Assembly (NCBI GenBank): GCA_937928755.1
Contig: CALEZI010000088.1
Location: 1-17,390 of the forward strand
Length of the DNA: 17,390 nucleotides
Direction of reading: 5' to 3'
From: an uncultured Rhodanobacteraceae bacterium
GTDB lineage: Bacteria; Pseudomonadota; Gammaproteobacteria; Xanthomonadales; SZUA-5
Under the pieces are notes generated by a model that searched no databases, was not told where the DNA came from, and was given only the letters and a program-made list of their open reading frames with translations. The position numbers and the translations under genes were made by a program. Positions 7,960 to 16,107 of the stretch are shown in pieces; position 1 is the first letter of the stretch; each line of letters begins with the position of its first letter.

Positions 7960-8260
7960 GGGTGCAAGGCTCTGTGTGCTACCAGAGCGACACGCAAAAC
8001 GCCAGCTCCTGCAGGCAAGCCCGGAACCGACCCGGCTCTGCCACGCAGCGCGGCACGCTCGAATGCGTGAATGCGCAGTCGACCATCAAGTTGAGGCAGA
8101 CTCGCGTCATGGGCACAGGTGTTTTCTGCCGAGGCAGTGAGCGCTGCGTCCACACTCAAGGGCGCGGGTCGTACTGGTTTTACCGGTGCGACGGGAGGCC
8201 GCGGGTTTTGCCCTCAGGTGACGATGACCGATCCTCCCTCATCGCCGGGAACCGCTGACC
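7960..8260. other. Divergent intergenic region, no gene seen
   Basis: These 301 bp separate the leftward membrane protein gene from the rightward transglutaminase/DUF2126 gene and should contain both promoters. I could not identify convincing -35/-10 pairs. Short open frames crossing this region have no ribosome binding site and no recognisable protein character. The only structure noted is the hairpin at 8168-8192, listed separately. A weak GGGA (8247-8250) lies 10 bp before the start at 8261. Confidence 0.6.
8168..8192 (+). promoter_or_regulatory. Leader hairpin upstream of the DUF2126 gene
   Basis: The arms 8168-8178 (GTCGTACTGGT) and 8182-8192 (ACCGGTGCGAC) pair over 11 positions with two G-U wobbles around a TTT loop. 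It lies 68 bp before the ATG. No T-tract follows, so it is not a normal terminator. It may be a leader RNA structure or a protein-binding dyad. Confidence 0.3.
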
Positions 8261-11200
8261 ATGTCGATTCATGTCGCGCTGAACCACGTCACGCACTATC
8301 GCTACGACCGTGCGGTCAAACTCGGCCCGCAGGTGGTGCGCCTGCGCCCTGCCCCGCATTGCCGCTCGCGCATCCTGTCCTATTCACTGAAGGTCGAGCC
8401 AACTGGGCACTTCGTCAATTGGCAGCAGGACCCGCAGGCCAACTATCTGGCGCGACTGGTATTCCCGGAATCGACCCGGGAGCTGCGCATCGAAGTCGAT
8501 CTGGTGGTCGAGATGGCGGTGCATAACCCCTTCGACTTCTTCCTCGAACCGAGTGCCGAGAAGCTGCCATTCGTCTACGACCCGACGCTGGAGCACGAAC
8601 TGGCGCCGTATCGGCAGACTTTGCCGCCGACGCCGCTGTTCCAGGCTTATCTGGACTCGATCTCGCGCCAGCCCAGGGCCACGGCGGATTTCCTGGTCGA
8701 TCTGAATCGGCGCCTGAGTCAGGACATCGGGTACCTGATCCGCCTGGAACCCGGGGTGCAGACGCCCGAGGAGACGCTGAGCAAGCGCTCGGGTTCCTGT
8801 CGCGATTCGGCCTGGCTGCTGGTGCAGCTGATGCGCCAACTGGGTATTGCCGCGCGTTTCGTCTCGGGTTATCTGATCCAGCTGACCGCGGACGTCAAGG
8901 CACTCGATGGCCCGAGCGGCCCGACCAGCGATTTCACCGATCTGCACGCCTGGTGCGAGGTCTATCTGCCGGGCGCCGGCTGGATCGGACTCGATCCGAC
9001 CTCCGGATTGCTCGCTGGCGAGGGACATATTCCCCTCGCGGCGTCGCCAGACCCGAGTTCGGCGGCGCCGATCACCGGTGGCGTCGATCCCTGCGAGGTC
9101 GAGTTCAGCCACGCGATGAGCGTGCAGCGCATTCATGAGTCGCCGCGCGTGACCCTGCCCTTCGACGAGACGCAGTGGCAGCAGATTCTCGCACTGGGCG
9201 CCGAAGTCGACGCCGATCTTTGCGCCCAGGACGTGCGCCTGACGATGGGCGGCGAGCCGACCTTCGTGGCTGTGGATGATCCGGACGGTGCGCAGTGGAA
9301 CACCGCCGCCCTTGGCGAAACCAAGCGTGCGCGCGCAGCCGAAGTCTTCTGGCGCCTGCAGCAGCGTTACGCGCCGAAAGGGCTGGTGCACTTCGGCCAG
9401 GGCAAGTGGTATCCGGGCGAACCACTGCCGCGCTGGTCGTTGAACTGCTACTGGCGCGCCGATGGTTTGCCGATCTGGAACGACCCGGCGCTGATCGCCG
9501 ACGAGAATAGCGACTACGGCGCCGATGCGGCGCTGGCCGAGCGCTTCCTGCGCGCCGTGGCCGCGCGCCTGGGTCTGGCCGGCGATACCCTGTTTCCGGC
9601 CTTCGAGGATGTCTACTACTACCTGTGGCGCGAGCAGAAGCTGCCGGTCAATGTCGACGTGCTGCAGTCGCGACTGGACGATCCGCTGGAACGCGAGCGA
9701 CTGGCCAGGGTCTATGCGCAGGGGCTGCAGACGGTGGTCGGCCAGGTGTTGCCGCTGACGCATGACGATCAGGGCTGGCACAGCACACCCTGGTTCCTGC
9801 GCGCGCAGCAGTGCTTCCTGGTTCCGGGCGATTCGCCATTGGGCTATCGCTTGCCGCTGGCCTCGCAGCCGTGGGCGAAGGCGACAGAATTGCCAGTCAT
9901 CCATACGCTGGATCCGGCGCGCGAGTTGCCACCGTTGGCTGTCGAGAGTCACGCAGGCCCTCCGAGCCAACGTGACCTACCTCAAGCCCCCAAGGCGCAG
10001 GAATCGGCGCGCGATGTGGTGCGCACCGCGCTGTGCGCGCAGCCGCGCGAGGGCCGGCTGTACCTGTTCATGCCGCCGCTGGAACGCGCCGAGGACTACC
10101 TGGCGCTGGTCGCGGCGATCGAGGCCACCGCGGCCGAATTGAACACGCCGGTGCTGCTGGAGGGCTACGAGCCGCCGTTCGATCCGCGCCTGAAGCTGTT
10201 CCGGGTGACGCCGGATCCGGGCGTCATCGAGGTCAATATCCATCCGGCGGCGAGCTGGCAGGAGCTGGTCGATCGCACCACGCATCTGTACGAAATCGCT
10301 CATGAAACCCGATTGACCGCCGAGAAGTTCATGATCGACGGGCGTCACACCGGCACCGGCGGCGGCAATCATTTCGTGCTCGGCGGCGCCAGCCCAGCCG
10401 ATTCGCCGTTCCTGCGCCGACCCGACCTGTTGCGCAGCCTGATCAGCTACTGGCACAACCATCCGTCGCTGTCGTATCTATTCTCCGGACTGTTCATCGG
10501 CCCGACCTCGCAATCGCCGCGCATCGACGAGGCGCGCAACGATTCGGTGTACGAACTGGAACTGGCCTTCCGCCAGTTCCCGGCGCCGGGACAGCCGGTC
10601 GCGCCGTGGGTGCTCGACCGGCTGCTGCGCAACCTGCTGATCGACGTCACCGGCAACACCCATCGCGCCGAGTTCTGCATCGACAAGCTGTTTGCGCCGG
10701 AAGGCGCCACGGGAAGGCTGGGTCTGGTCGAACTGCGCGCCTTCGAGATGCCGCCGCATGCGCGCATGAGCCTGGTACAGCAGTTGCTGCTGCGCGCCCT
10801 GCTCGCCTGGTTCTGGCGCCAACCGTACGCGCCGCGACAACTGGCGCGCTGGGGCACCGAACTGCACGATCGCTTCATGCTGCCGCACTTCATCGCGCAG
10901 GATTTCGCCGATGTGCTCAGCGAACTGGGCGCCGCCGGTTATGCCTTCGCGCCGGGCTGGTTCGATCCTCAGTTCGAATTTCGCTTCCCGAAGATCGGCG
11001 ACTACTCGGTGCGCGGCATCGAGCTGGAACTGCGCCACGCGCTGGAGCCCTGGCACGTGATGGGCGAACAGGGTGGCGCCGGCGGCACCGTGCGCTTCGT
11101 CGACAGTTCGGTCGAACGCCTGCAGGTCAAGCTCAGCGGCGCCGCCAGCGAACGTTACGCACTGACTTGCAACGGCAAGCGAGTCCCGCTGCGTCCGACC

Positions 11201-11524
11201 GGCACGGTGGGCGAATCGGTCGCCGCGGTGCGCTATCGCGCCTGGCAGCCGGTGTCGGCGCTGCACCCGCTGATCCCGGTGCACGCGCCGCTGGTGTTCG
11301 ATCTGGTCGATCTGTGGTCGCTGCGCTCGCTCGGCGGCTGCGTTTACCATGTCGCCCACCCCGGCGGCCGCAACTATGAGACTTTCCCGGTGAATGCCTT
11401 CGAAGCCGAAAGCCGTCGCCGCGCGCGCTTCTTCCGCACCGGTCACACGCCGGGATGGCTCGACCCGCCGGCGGCCGAAGCGAACGAGGAGTTTCCGTTC
11501 ACCCTTGATCTGAGGCGCGGGTGA
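8261..11524 (+). CDS. Transglutaminase-like protein fused to DUF2126 putative amidoligase
   Basis: The 1087-residue product combines two predicted enzymes. Residues 1-260 form a bacterial transglutaminase-like unit: an N-terminal beta domain (VTHYRYDRAV), then the papain-like fold with the triad C180 (GSCRDSAW), H229 (DLHAWCEV) and D245 (IGLDPTSG). Residues of about 290-1085 are DUF2126, annotated in Pfam as a putative amidoligase with a glutamine-synthetase-like fold. Candidate metal or nucleotide ligands are E657/N659 (EVNIHP), the glycine-rich HTGTGGGNHF (696-705) and E824/R826 (VELRAFEM). No signal peptide or membrane segment is present, so it should be cytosolic. Comparative genomics links this family with ATP-grasp/alpha-E proteins, a second transglutaminase and the protease Anbu, and predicts a peptide-tag or small-peptide ligation pathway that is not proven. 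It is the first gene of the cluster; the next gene follows after a 307-bp repeat-filled gap. Confidence 0.92.
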   Translation: MSIHVALNHVTHYRYDRAVKLGPQVVRLRPAPHCRSRILSYSLKVEPTGHFVNWQQDPQANYLARLVFPESTRELRIEVDLVVEMAVHNPFDFFLEPSAEKLPFVYDPTLEHELAPYRQTLPPTPLFQAYLDSISRQPRATADFLVDLNRRLSQDIGYLIRLEPGVQTPEETLSKRSGSCRDSAWLLVQLMRQLGIAARFVSGYLIQLTADVKALDGPSGPTSDFTDLHAWCEVYLPGAGWIGLDPTSGLLAGEGHIPLAASPDPSSAAPITGGVDPCEVEFSHAMSVQRIHESPRVTLPFDETQWQQILALGAEVDADLCAQDVRLTMGGEPTFVAVDDPDGAQWNTAALGETKRARAAEVFWRLQQRYAPKGLVHFGQGKWYPGEPLPRWSLNCYWRADGLPIWNDPALIADENSDYGADAALAERFLRAVAARLGLAGDTLFPAFEDVYYYLWREQKLPVNVDVLQSRLDDPLERERLARVYAQGLQTVVGQVLPLTHDDQGWHSTPWFLRAQQCFLVPGDSPLGYRLPLASQPWAKATELPVIHTLDPARELPPLAVESHAGPPSQRDLPQAPKAQESARDVVRTALCAQPREGRLYLFMPPLERAEDYLALVAAIEATAAELNTPVLLEGYEPPFDPRLKLFRVTPDPGVIEVNIHPAASWQELVDRTTHLYEIAHETRLTAEKFMIDGRHTGTGGGNHFVLGGASPADSPFLRRPDLLRSLISYWHNHPSLSYLFSGLFIGPTSQSPRIDEARNDSVYELELAFRQFPAPGQPVAPWVLDRLLRNLLIDVTGNTHRAEFCIDKLFAPEGATGRLGLVELRAFEMPPHARMSLVQQLLLRALLAWFWRQPYAPRQLARWGTELHDRFMLPHFIAQDFADVLSELGAAGYAFAPGWFDPQFEFRFPKIGDYSVRGIELELRHALEPWHVMGEQGGAGGTVRFVDSSVERLQVKLSGAASERYALTCNGKRVPLRPTGTVGESVAAVRYRAWQPVSALHPLIPVHAPLVFDLVDLWSLRSLGGCVYHVAHPGGRNYETFPVNAFEAESRRRARFFRTGHTPGWLDPPAAEANEEFPFTLDLRRG

Positions 11525-11547
11525 TGGCGCGGCTGGCGCACCAAATC

Positions 11548-11628
11548 GCAGGTTGGGCCAAGGCGCAGCCGTGTCCAACGGTGTCGCGAAAAGATGTTGG
11601 GCACGGCCTGCGCCTCAGCCCAACCTAC
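11548..11628. repeat. Inverted REP pair forming a long hairpin
   Basis: Two REP-like copies face each other. The left arm (11550-11579) starts GGTTGGGCC and ends TCCAAC. The right arm (11596-11627) starts GTTGGGCACGG and ends CAGCCCAACC, followed by the outer C completing CTAC. The arms pair along about 29 positions with two mismatches, one G-U and one bulge around a 16-nt loop. Read on the minus strand the right copy begins GTAG-GTTGGGC, the GTAG head typical of xanthomonad REPs; the left head is GCAG. This family differs in sequence from those at 33-410 and 15245-15360. Confidence 0.8.
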
Positions 11629-11640
11629 GGACTGTTTTTT
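11549..11640 (+). terminator. Candidate partial terminator between the DUF2126 and ATP-grasp genes
   Basis: The REP-pair hairpin is followed, 7 nt after its base, by a T6 run (11635-11640). The stem is longer than in a usual intrinsic terminator and the T-run is rather distant. It could still terminate or attenuate readthrough, or protect the upstream mRNA from 3' exonucleases. Confidence 0.35.
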
Positions 11641-11641
11641 C

Positions 11642-11786
11642 GTCCGCAAAGGACGCAAAGAACGCAAAGAGAGCCAGAACGAGCGCAGTTGCGAATCTGC
11701 CTGAAGGGCATAACCAGGACCCCGAATTGGCTTCGCTTTCCTTTGCGTTCTTTGCGTCCTTTGCGTCCTTTGCGTCCTTTGCGGAC
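11642..11786. mobile_element. MITE-like element with 19-bp perfect terminal inverted repeats and 9-bp internal repeats
   Basis: The left end GTCCGCAAAGGACGCAAAG (11642-11660) is the exact reverse complement of 11768-11786. Extended inward, 27 of 28 positions match. The right end contains five tandem 9-mers of the type CTTTGCGTC (11741-11785) and the left end three of GCAAAGGAC type (11646-11672). The 145-bp element carries no gene. No target-site duplication was recognised. Repeats of the CGCAAAG-type are familiar from xanthomonad and other gammaproteobacterial intergenic DNA. Frames through it encode only Phe-Ala-Ser or Arg-Thr-Gln repeats, which are artefacts of the 9-bp periodicity. Confidence 0.65.
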
Positions 11787-11831
11787 AAATGCTGGTATTC
11801 ACTGGCTCAAGAGTCCAACCTGGATTTCATC

Positions 11832-14348
11832 GTGAGTGCCCAGCTCGCTCCCGGCGAGATCGCGCCGCCCCTGCTCGCAAGCATCGACCGCGACCCGCTG
11901 CGCTACCAGGAACTGTTCGACGGCGATGCGGTGCGCCCGCACTGGCGCGAACTGATCGCCGATCTGGAACGCGCGACGCCGTTGCAGATGCGCCATCGGC
12001 AACAGTTCGTCACCCGGCAGGTGCGCGAGAACGGCATCACCTACAACGTCTATTCGGAAGCCCGGGACACGCAACGTCCGTGGGATCTGGACCTGCTGCC
12101 GCAACTGGTGGATGCCGACGAGTGGCGTGCGCTTGCCGCCGGCATCGCCCAGCGCGCCAGTCTGCTGAATGCGGTGCTCGCCGATCTCTACGGCCCACAG
12201 CAATTGCTGCGCTCGGGCATGCTGCCGGCCGAGCTGATTTTCGGCCACAACAACTTCCTGCTGCCGTGCCAAGGCATCGCATTGCCGGGCGGCACCCATC
12301 TGCATGTGTACGCCGCCGATCTGGCGCGCGCGCCGAATGGCGCCTGGTGGGTGGTGGCGGATCGCGCGCAGGCGCCGTCCGGCGCCGGTTATGCGCTGGA
12401 GAACCGGCAGATCATCTCGCGCGCTTTTCCGGACCTCTATCGGCAATTGCAGGTGACCCCGCTGGACGGCTTCTTCGGCGCGCTGCAGGCTTGCCTGCAA
12501 CGTCTGGCGCCGAGCGGCGATGAGGCGCCGCTGAGCGTGCTGCTGACGCCGGGTCGCTTCAACGAAACCTATTTCGAACACGTTTACCTGGCGCGCCAAC
12601 TCGGCGTACCGCTGGTCGAAGGTCAGGACCTCAGCGTGCGCGATGCGCGGGTCTACATGAAGACGCTCGGTGGACTGCAACGCGTGCACACCATCCTGCG
12701 CCGCCTCGACGACGACTACTGCGATCCGCTGGAATTGCGCAGCGATTCGGCGCTCGGCGTGCCCGGCCTGCTCGAAGCGGTGCGCGCCGGACATGTGGTG
12801 GTCGCCAATGCGCTCGGCAGTGGCGTGGTGGAATCGCCGGGGCTGCTCGGTTTCCTGCCGCGCATCTGCGAGGCACTGCGCGGCGAGGCGCTGGCGCTGC
12901 CGTCGGTGGCCACCTGGTGGTGCGGCGAGGAACCGGTGCGCCGGCATGCGCTCGAACGCCTGTCGCAACTGGTGATCAAGGCGGCATTTCCATCGCAGCA
13001 TTACGCCAGAGTCGACGGCAGCACCCTCGACAGCGCCGGCCTGGCCGAGTTGCGCGCGCGCATCGAAGCGCGCCCGCATGCCTACGTGGCCCAGGAGCAG
13101 GTCAAGCTGTCGCAGACGCCGGTCTGGCAACGCGGCAAGCCGCTCGGCAAAGTAGCGACGCGTGCGGTGAGCCTGCGGGTGTATGCCGTGGCTACAGCGG
13201 ACGGTTATCAGGTGATGCCCGGCGGCCTGACGCGCGTCGCCGCCAAGGCCGGCGCGGTCACCGTGTCCATGCAGAGCGGCGGCGGCAGCAAGGACACCTG
13301 GGTGCTGGCCGACGCGCCGATGGCGAGCATACGCTTGCTGCCACGTCTGCTTGGCGTTCGCGACGTGGTGCGCAAGGACTCCTGGCTGCCGTCGCGGCTG
13401 GTCGAGAACCTCTACTGGCTGGGCCGTTATTCCGAGCGCAGCGACAATCTGACGCGCCTGCTGCGCGCGCTGCTGGCGCGCTTCGTCGACCATGGCGGCA
13501 GCGGGCCGGCGGTGGCCTGTGTACTCGATGTGGCGCGCGCGCGCACGCTGATCGGACGCAAGCCGCCAACCCGGACCACGCTGGTCGACGCGGTCCACCG
13601 CACGACGGCAGGCAGCCTGCGCGACACCCTGGCGCGGCTGTACTGGTCGGCGACCCAGGTGCGCGGTCGGCTGTCGCAGGAGAACTGGCGCGCGATCGTG
13701 GAAATTCATCGTGAGCAATTGGCGCTGACCGCCGCCACGCCCGACCTGCAGGGTGCGATGGAGTTTCTCGATGCCCTGCTGATGAGCGTATCGGCGCTGT
13801 CCGGTTTCGCCCTCGACGACATGACACGCGACGACGGCTGGCGCTTCCTGGTGATCGGGCGGCAACTGGAGCGGCTGCAGTTCCTCGCCGATGTCATCGC
13901 ACAGGTACTCGGGCAACCCGCCATCGACGACCCGGCGACCATGGAATCCCTGCTGGAACTGGCCGACAGCACGATCACCTACCGCTTGCGCTATCTGTCC
14001 GCGCCGCAACTGATCCCGGTGCTCGACCTGGTATTGCTCGACGGCGCCAATCCGCATTCGTTGAGCTTCCAGGTCGAGGAACTGCAGCGCGAACTGGGGG
14101 CGGTTGCCGCCGATTACGGCGATGGCGCCGCAACCGCATTGCAGGGGATTCAGCGCACGCTGTCGGCGATCAATCTGCGCGCGCTGGAAGACGCCGCGAA
14201 TGGCCCGGGCGGGCGCCGCGGCGAGTTGGCGCGGATGGCGACGCAACTGGTCGGCCTGGCCGACTGCGCGCGCGCCATTGCCGAACAACTGGCGCTCAAG
14301 CACTTTGCGCATGTCACCGATGTCAGTCATTCCACACTGTCTGCCTGA
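11832..14348 (+). CDS. Circularly permuted ATP-grasp protein fused to alpha-E domain
   Basis: From the GTG at 11832 the product has 838 residues. Residues of about 15-515 are a circularly permuted type 2 ATP-grasp domain, recognised by ITYNVY (69-74), LPGGTHLHVYAADLAR (151-166), WWVVADRAQAPSGAGYALEN (172-191) and a late segment with VYMKTLGG (274-281). Residues of about 518-832 are an all-helical alpha-E domain beginning RLVENLYWLGRYSERSDN (522-539). ATP-grasp enzymes form amide bonds through acyl-phosphates, so a peptide ligase role is plausible; the acceptor is unknown. The frame is open for 279 bp further upstream, but that part is translated REP/MITE sequence, including a Phe-Ala-Ser repeat, so I start at the GTG, directly before the conserved domain. 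No good ribosome binding site is visible there. The stop overlaps the next ATG by one base (TGATG), so translation is probably coupled. Confidence 0.9.
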   Translation: MSAQLAPGEIAPPLLASIDRDPLRYQELFDGDAVRPHWRELIADLERATPLQMRHRQQFVTRQVRENGITYNVYSEARDTQRPWDLDLLPQLVDADEWRALAAGIAQRASLLNAVLADLYGPQQLLRSGMLPAELIFGHNNFLLPCQGIALPGGTHLHVYAADLARAPNGAWWVVADRAQAPSGAGYALENRQIISRAFPDLYRQLQVTPLDGFFGALQACLQRLAPSGDEAPLSVLLTPGRFNETYFEHVYLARQLGVPLVEGQDLSVRDARVYMKTLGGLQRVHTILRRLDDDYCDPLELRSDSALGVPGLLEAVRAGHVVVANALGSGVVESPGLLGFLPRICEALRGEALALPSVATWWCGEEPVRRHALERLSQLVIKAAFPSQHYARVDGSTLDSAGLAELRARIEARPHAYVAQEQVKLSQTPVWQRGKPLGKVATRAVSLRVYAVATADGYQVMPGGLTRVAAKAGAVTVSMQSGGGSKDTWVLADAPMASIRLLPRLLGVRDVVRKDSWLPSRLVENLYWLGRYSERSDNLTRLLRALLARFVDHGGSGPAVACVLDVARARTLIGRKPPTRTTLVDAVHRTTAGSLRDTLARLYWSATQVRGRLSQENWRAIVEIHREQLALTAATPDLQGAMEFLDALLMSVSALSGFALDDMTRDDGWRFLVIGRQLERLQFLADVIAQVLGQPAIDDPATMESLLELADSTITYRLRYLSAPQLIPVLDLVLLDGANPHSLSFQVEELQRELGAVAADYGDGAATALQGIQRTLSAINLRALEDAANGPGGRRGELARMATQLVGLADCARAIAEQLALKHFAHVTDVSHSTLSA

Positions 14349-15235
14349 TGCGCTATTCGATCGCCCACGAGACCATCTACGACTACGCCGATCCGGTGTC
14401 GCTGTCGCAGCAGTTGTTGCACCTGACGCCACGTCAGGTCGAACGGCAGACGCTGATCGAGCACCGCCTGGAGATCTCGCCGCAACCGGCGCATCGCTTC
14501 GACCGTCACGACAACTTCGGCAATCCGGTCAGCATGCTGGAGTTCGACCGGCCGCATCGACAGCTCAAGATTTCCGCGCACACGCAGGTCGAGGTCGCGG
14601 CGCGGGCGCAGCGGCTGGATCTGGAGCACTCGCCGGCGTGGGACGATGTCGCCACCAACCTCGGTTATGCGGCGGGCCGCCGCTACGACGAAAAGAGCCT
14701 GCAGGCGGCCATCTTTCGGGTGGAATCGCCGTTCGTGCGGGTCAAGCGCCTGCTCGGCGACTACGCACGCGAGTGTTTCCCGATCGGGCGACCCTTGCTC
14801 GCCGCGACGCACGCGCTGATGCACAAGATCCACCGCGAATTCACCTTCGACGCCGACGCCACGCAGATCGCCACGCCAATGCTGGAGGTGCTGGAGAAGA
14901 AACGTGGCGTGTGCCAGGACTACGCCCACATCATGCTCGGCTGCCTGCGCTCGCTGGGCCTGCCAGCGCGTTACATGAGCGGCTACCTGCTGACCCATCC
15001 GCCAGCGGGAAAACCGCGCCTGGTCGGCGCCGACGCCTCGCACGCATGGGTTTCCGCCTGGTGCCCGGCCAATGGCTGGGTCGATTTCGACCCGACCAAC
15101 AAGGTGATCCCGGATACCGAGCACATCGCGATCGCCTGGGGTCGCGATTTCGGCGACGTGTCGCCGCAACGCGGCGTCATCCTCGGCGGCGGCAGCCACA
15201 AGATCAAGGTCGGCGTCACGGTAACGCCGTCGTAG
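14348..15235 (+). CDS. Transglutaminase-like cysteine peptidase family protein
   Basis: The 295-residue product is a stand-alone bacterial transglutaminase-like protein. An N-terminal beta domain (about 1-85, HETIYDYADPV) precedes the papain-like fold. The triad is present: C189 (RGVCQDYAH), H232 (DASHAWVSAW) and D248 (VDFDPTN). Members of this fold may cross-link, cleave or transfer amide bonds; activity cannot be decided from sequence. No signal peptide is seen. The start codon overlaps the stop of the ATP-grasp/alpha-E gene, indicating coupled translation and a shared pathway. It resembles the first 260 residues of the DUF2126 protein in architecture, so the cluster carries two transglutaminase-like active sites on separate proteins. 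In many genomes an Anbu protease gene accompanies this set; here the cluster ends at a REP group and a convergent trypsin-like gene. Confidence 0.93.
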   Translation: MRYSIAHETIYDYADPVSLSQQLLHLTPRQVERQTLIEHRLEISPQPAHRFDRHDNFGNPVSMLEFDRPHRQLKISAHTQVEVAARAQRLDLEHSPAWDDVATNLGYAAGRRYDEKSLQAAIFRVESPFVRVKRLLGDYARECFPIGRPLLAATHALMHKIHREFTFDADATQIATPMLEVLEKKRGVCQDYAHIMLGCLRSLGLPARYMSGYLLTHPPAGKPRLVGADASHAWVSAWCPANGWVDFDPTNKVIPDTEHIAIAWGRDFGDVSPQRGVILGGGSHKIKVGVTVTPS

Positions 15236-15244
15236 CCCGCTCTT

Positions 15245-15360
15245 GTGGGTCCAGACTTGTCTGGACGCTCCTGCTCCGGCACCTGCACTGTGGGACCCAG
15301 GCTTGTCTGGACGCCTTCCCCGTCCAGGGGCAAGTAGCGTCCAGACAAGTCTGGACCCAC
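15245..15360. repeat. GTGG-type REP group, third family
   Basis: Three units lie between convergent genes. The first is GTGG then GTCCAGAC-TT-GTCTGGAC (15245-15266). The second is an imperfect forward copy with head GTGG at 15290-15293 and GTCTGGAC at 15305-15312. The third is a reverse copy, GTCCAGAC-AA-GTCTGGAC then CCAC (15339-15360). The head, the 8-bp stem and the 2-base spacer match the layout of the 33-410 family although the stem sequence is unrelated. Placed between two convergent stop codons, the hairpins probably act as a bidirectional terminator. Confidence 0.85.
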
Positions 15361-15371
15361 AACTGCGCCTG

Positions 15372-16100
15372 CTACAGCGTCAGCGTCAGCAACACATCCG
15401 CATACCATGCACAGTTGAGATCCAGGCGCTCGTCCTGGGTGGCATCCCGACTGCTCGCTTCCATCCGCGCGGCGTGGATGCCGAGCAGCGCCCAGGGCAG
15501 GTCCGCGCGGCCATTGCCACTCGTCGCCAGGCGCGCGACCACTGGCGCACCGCTGGTACCGCGGTGCATGCGCGCATCGGTGAGGAAATAGCCGTGGCCC
15601 TGGAAGCGGATACCGAACGCCGACGCAATCACCGCCTGCCGCGCCACCGGCAAGTGATGAAAAGTGTCATGGAAACCCAGCGGGAACCCCGCGATGACCA
15701 CGCTGTTCCCGACCTCGAACTGATCCAGGTCGGCAACCAGATGCGCCGGCGAGAAGGCATGGTTGGCCAGTGAAACGGGAAGCGCCGCGCGCTCCAGTTC
15801 CAGCGCAATCACATCGATGCTGCCGGCGCCGTCGGCACATTCGCGCCACAACGGCACGTCGTCGCGGTAAAGCGGTATCGAAAACTGCGCGGTTTGCGCG
15901 ACATCGTTGGCATCGACGTGCAGTTCGATTTCCACCCTGTCGGGTCGGTGGCCACTGGCTTCATCCAGCACCACATGGCGGTTGCTCACCAGGAACAGAC
16001 GGCCATCGCGTTCGAAGTAGAAGCCGGTTGCGCCGGTCAACAGCTGCGACCCGAACCAGGTGCTGACACGGGTAACGGCGAGCAGCAGCGATTCGATCAT
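15372..16100 (-). CDS. Trypsin-like serine peptidase, no signal peptide
   Basis: The 242-residue product is a chymotrypsin-fold peptidase with a complete triad: H42 (LVSNRHVV), D96 (GSIDVIAL) and S183 (HRGTSGAPVV). The N-terminus goes almost directly into the first strands (GATGFYFERDGRLFLVSN), and there is no signal peptide, PDZ domain or membrane anchor, so it may act in the cytoplasm. That is unusual for trypsin-like enzymes but typical of this small family of proteobacterial proteins. The ATG at 16098-16100 was chosen because GGAGGA lies 7 bp upstream; the frame continues to an ATG at 16154 that lacks such a site and would add 18 residues. The gene is convergent with the transglutaminase gene, 136 bp apart with REPs between. 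A functional link is possible but unproven. Confidence 0.85.
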   Translation of the reverse strand: MIESLLLAVTRVSTWFGSQLLTGATGFYFERDGRLFLVSNRHVVLDEASGHRPDRVEIELHVDANDVAQTAQFSIPLYRDDVPLWRECADGAGSIDVIALELERAALPVSLANHAFSPAHLVADLDQFEVGNSVVIAGFPLGFHDTFHHLPVARQAVIASAFGIRFQGHGYFLTDARMHRGTSGAPVVARLATSGNGRADLPWALLGIHAARMEASSRDATQDERLDLNCAWYADVLLTLTL

Positions 16101-16107
16101 CCAGTGT

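Noticed and set aside
7886..8258. Short plus-strand open frames in the divergent region before the DUF2126 gene
   Set aside because: Several frames overlap each other, lack ribosome binding sites, begin inside the leftward gene and show no protein character.
8384..9970. 528-codon open frame antisense to the transglutaminase/DUF2126 gene
   Set aside because: Its composition is Arg and Gln rich without domains. The sense strand carries the catalytic triad.
11799..14432. 877-codon open frame antisense to the ATP-grasp/alpha-E gene
   Set aside because: Its composition (Arg, Gln and His rich, no hydrophobic core) is that of an antisense shadow. The plus strand encodes recognised conserved domains.
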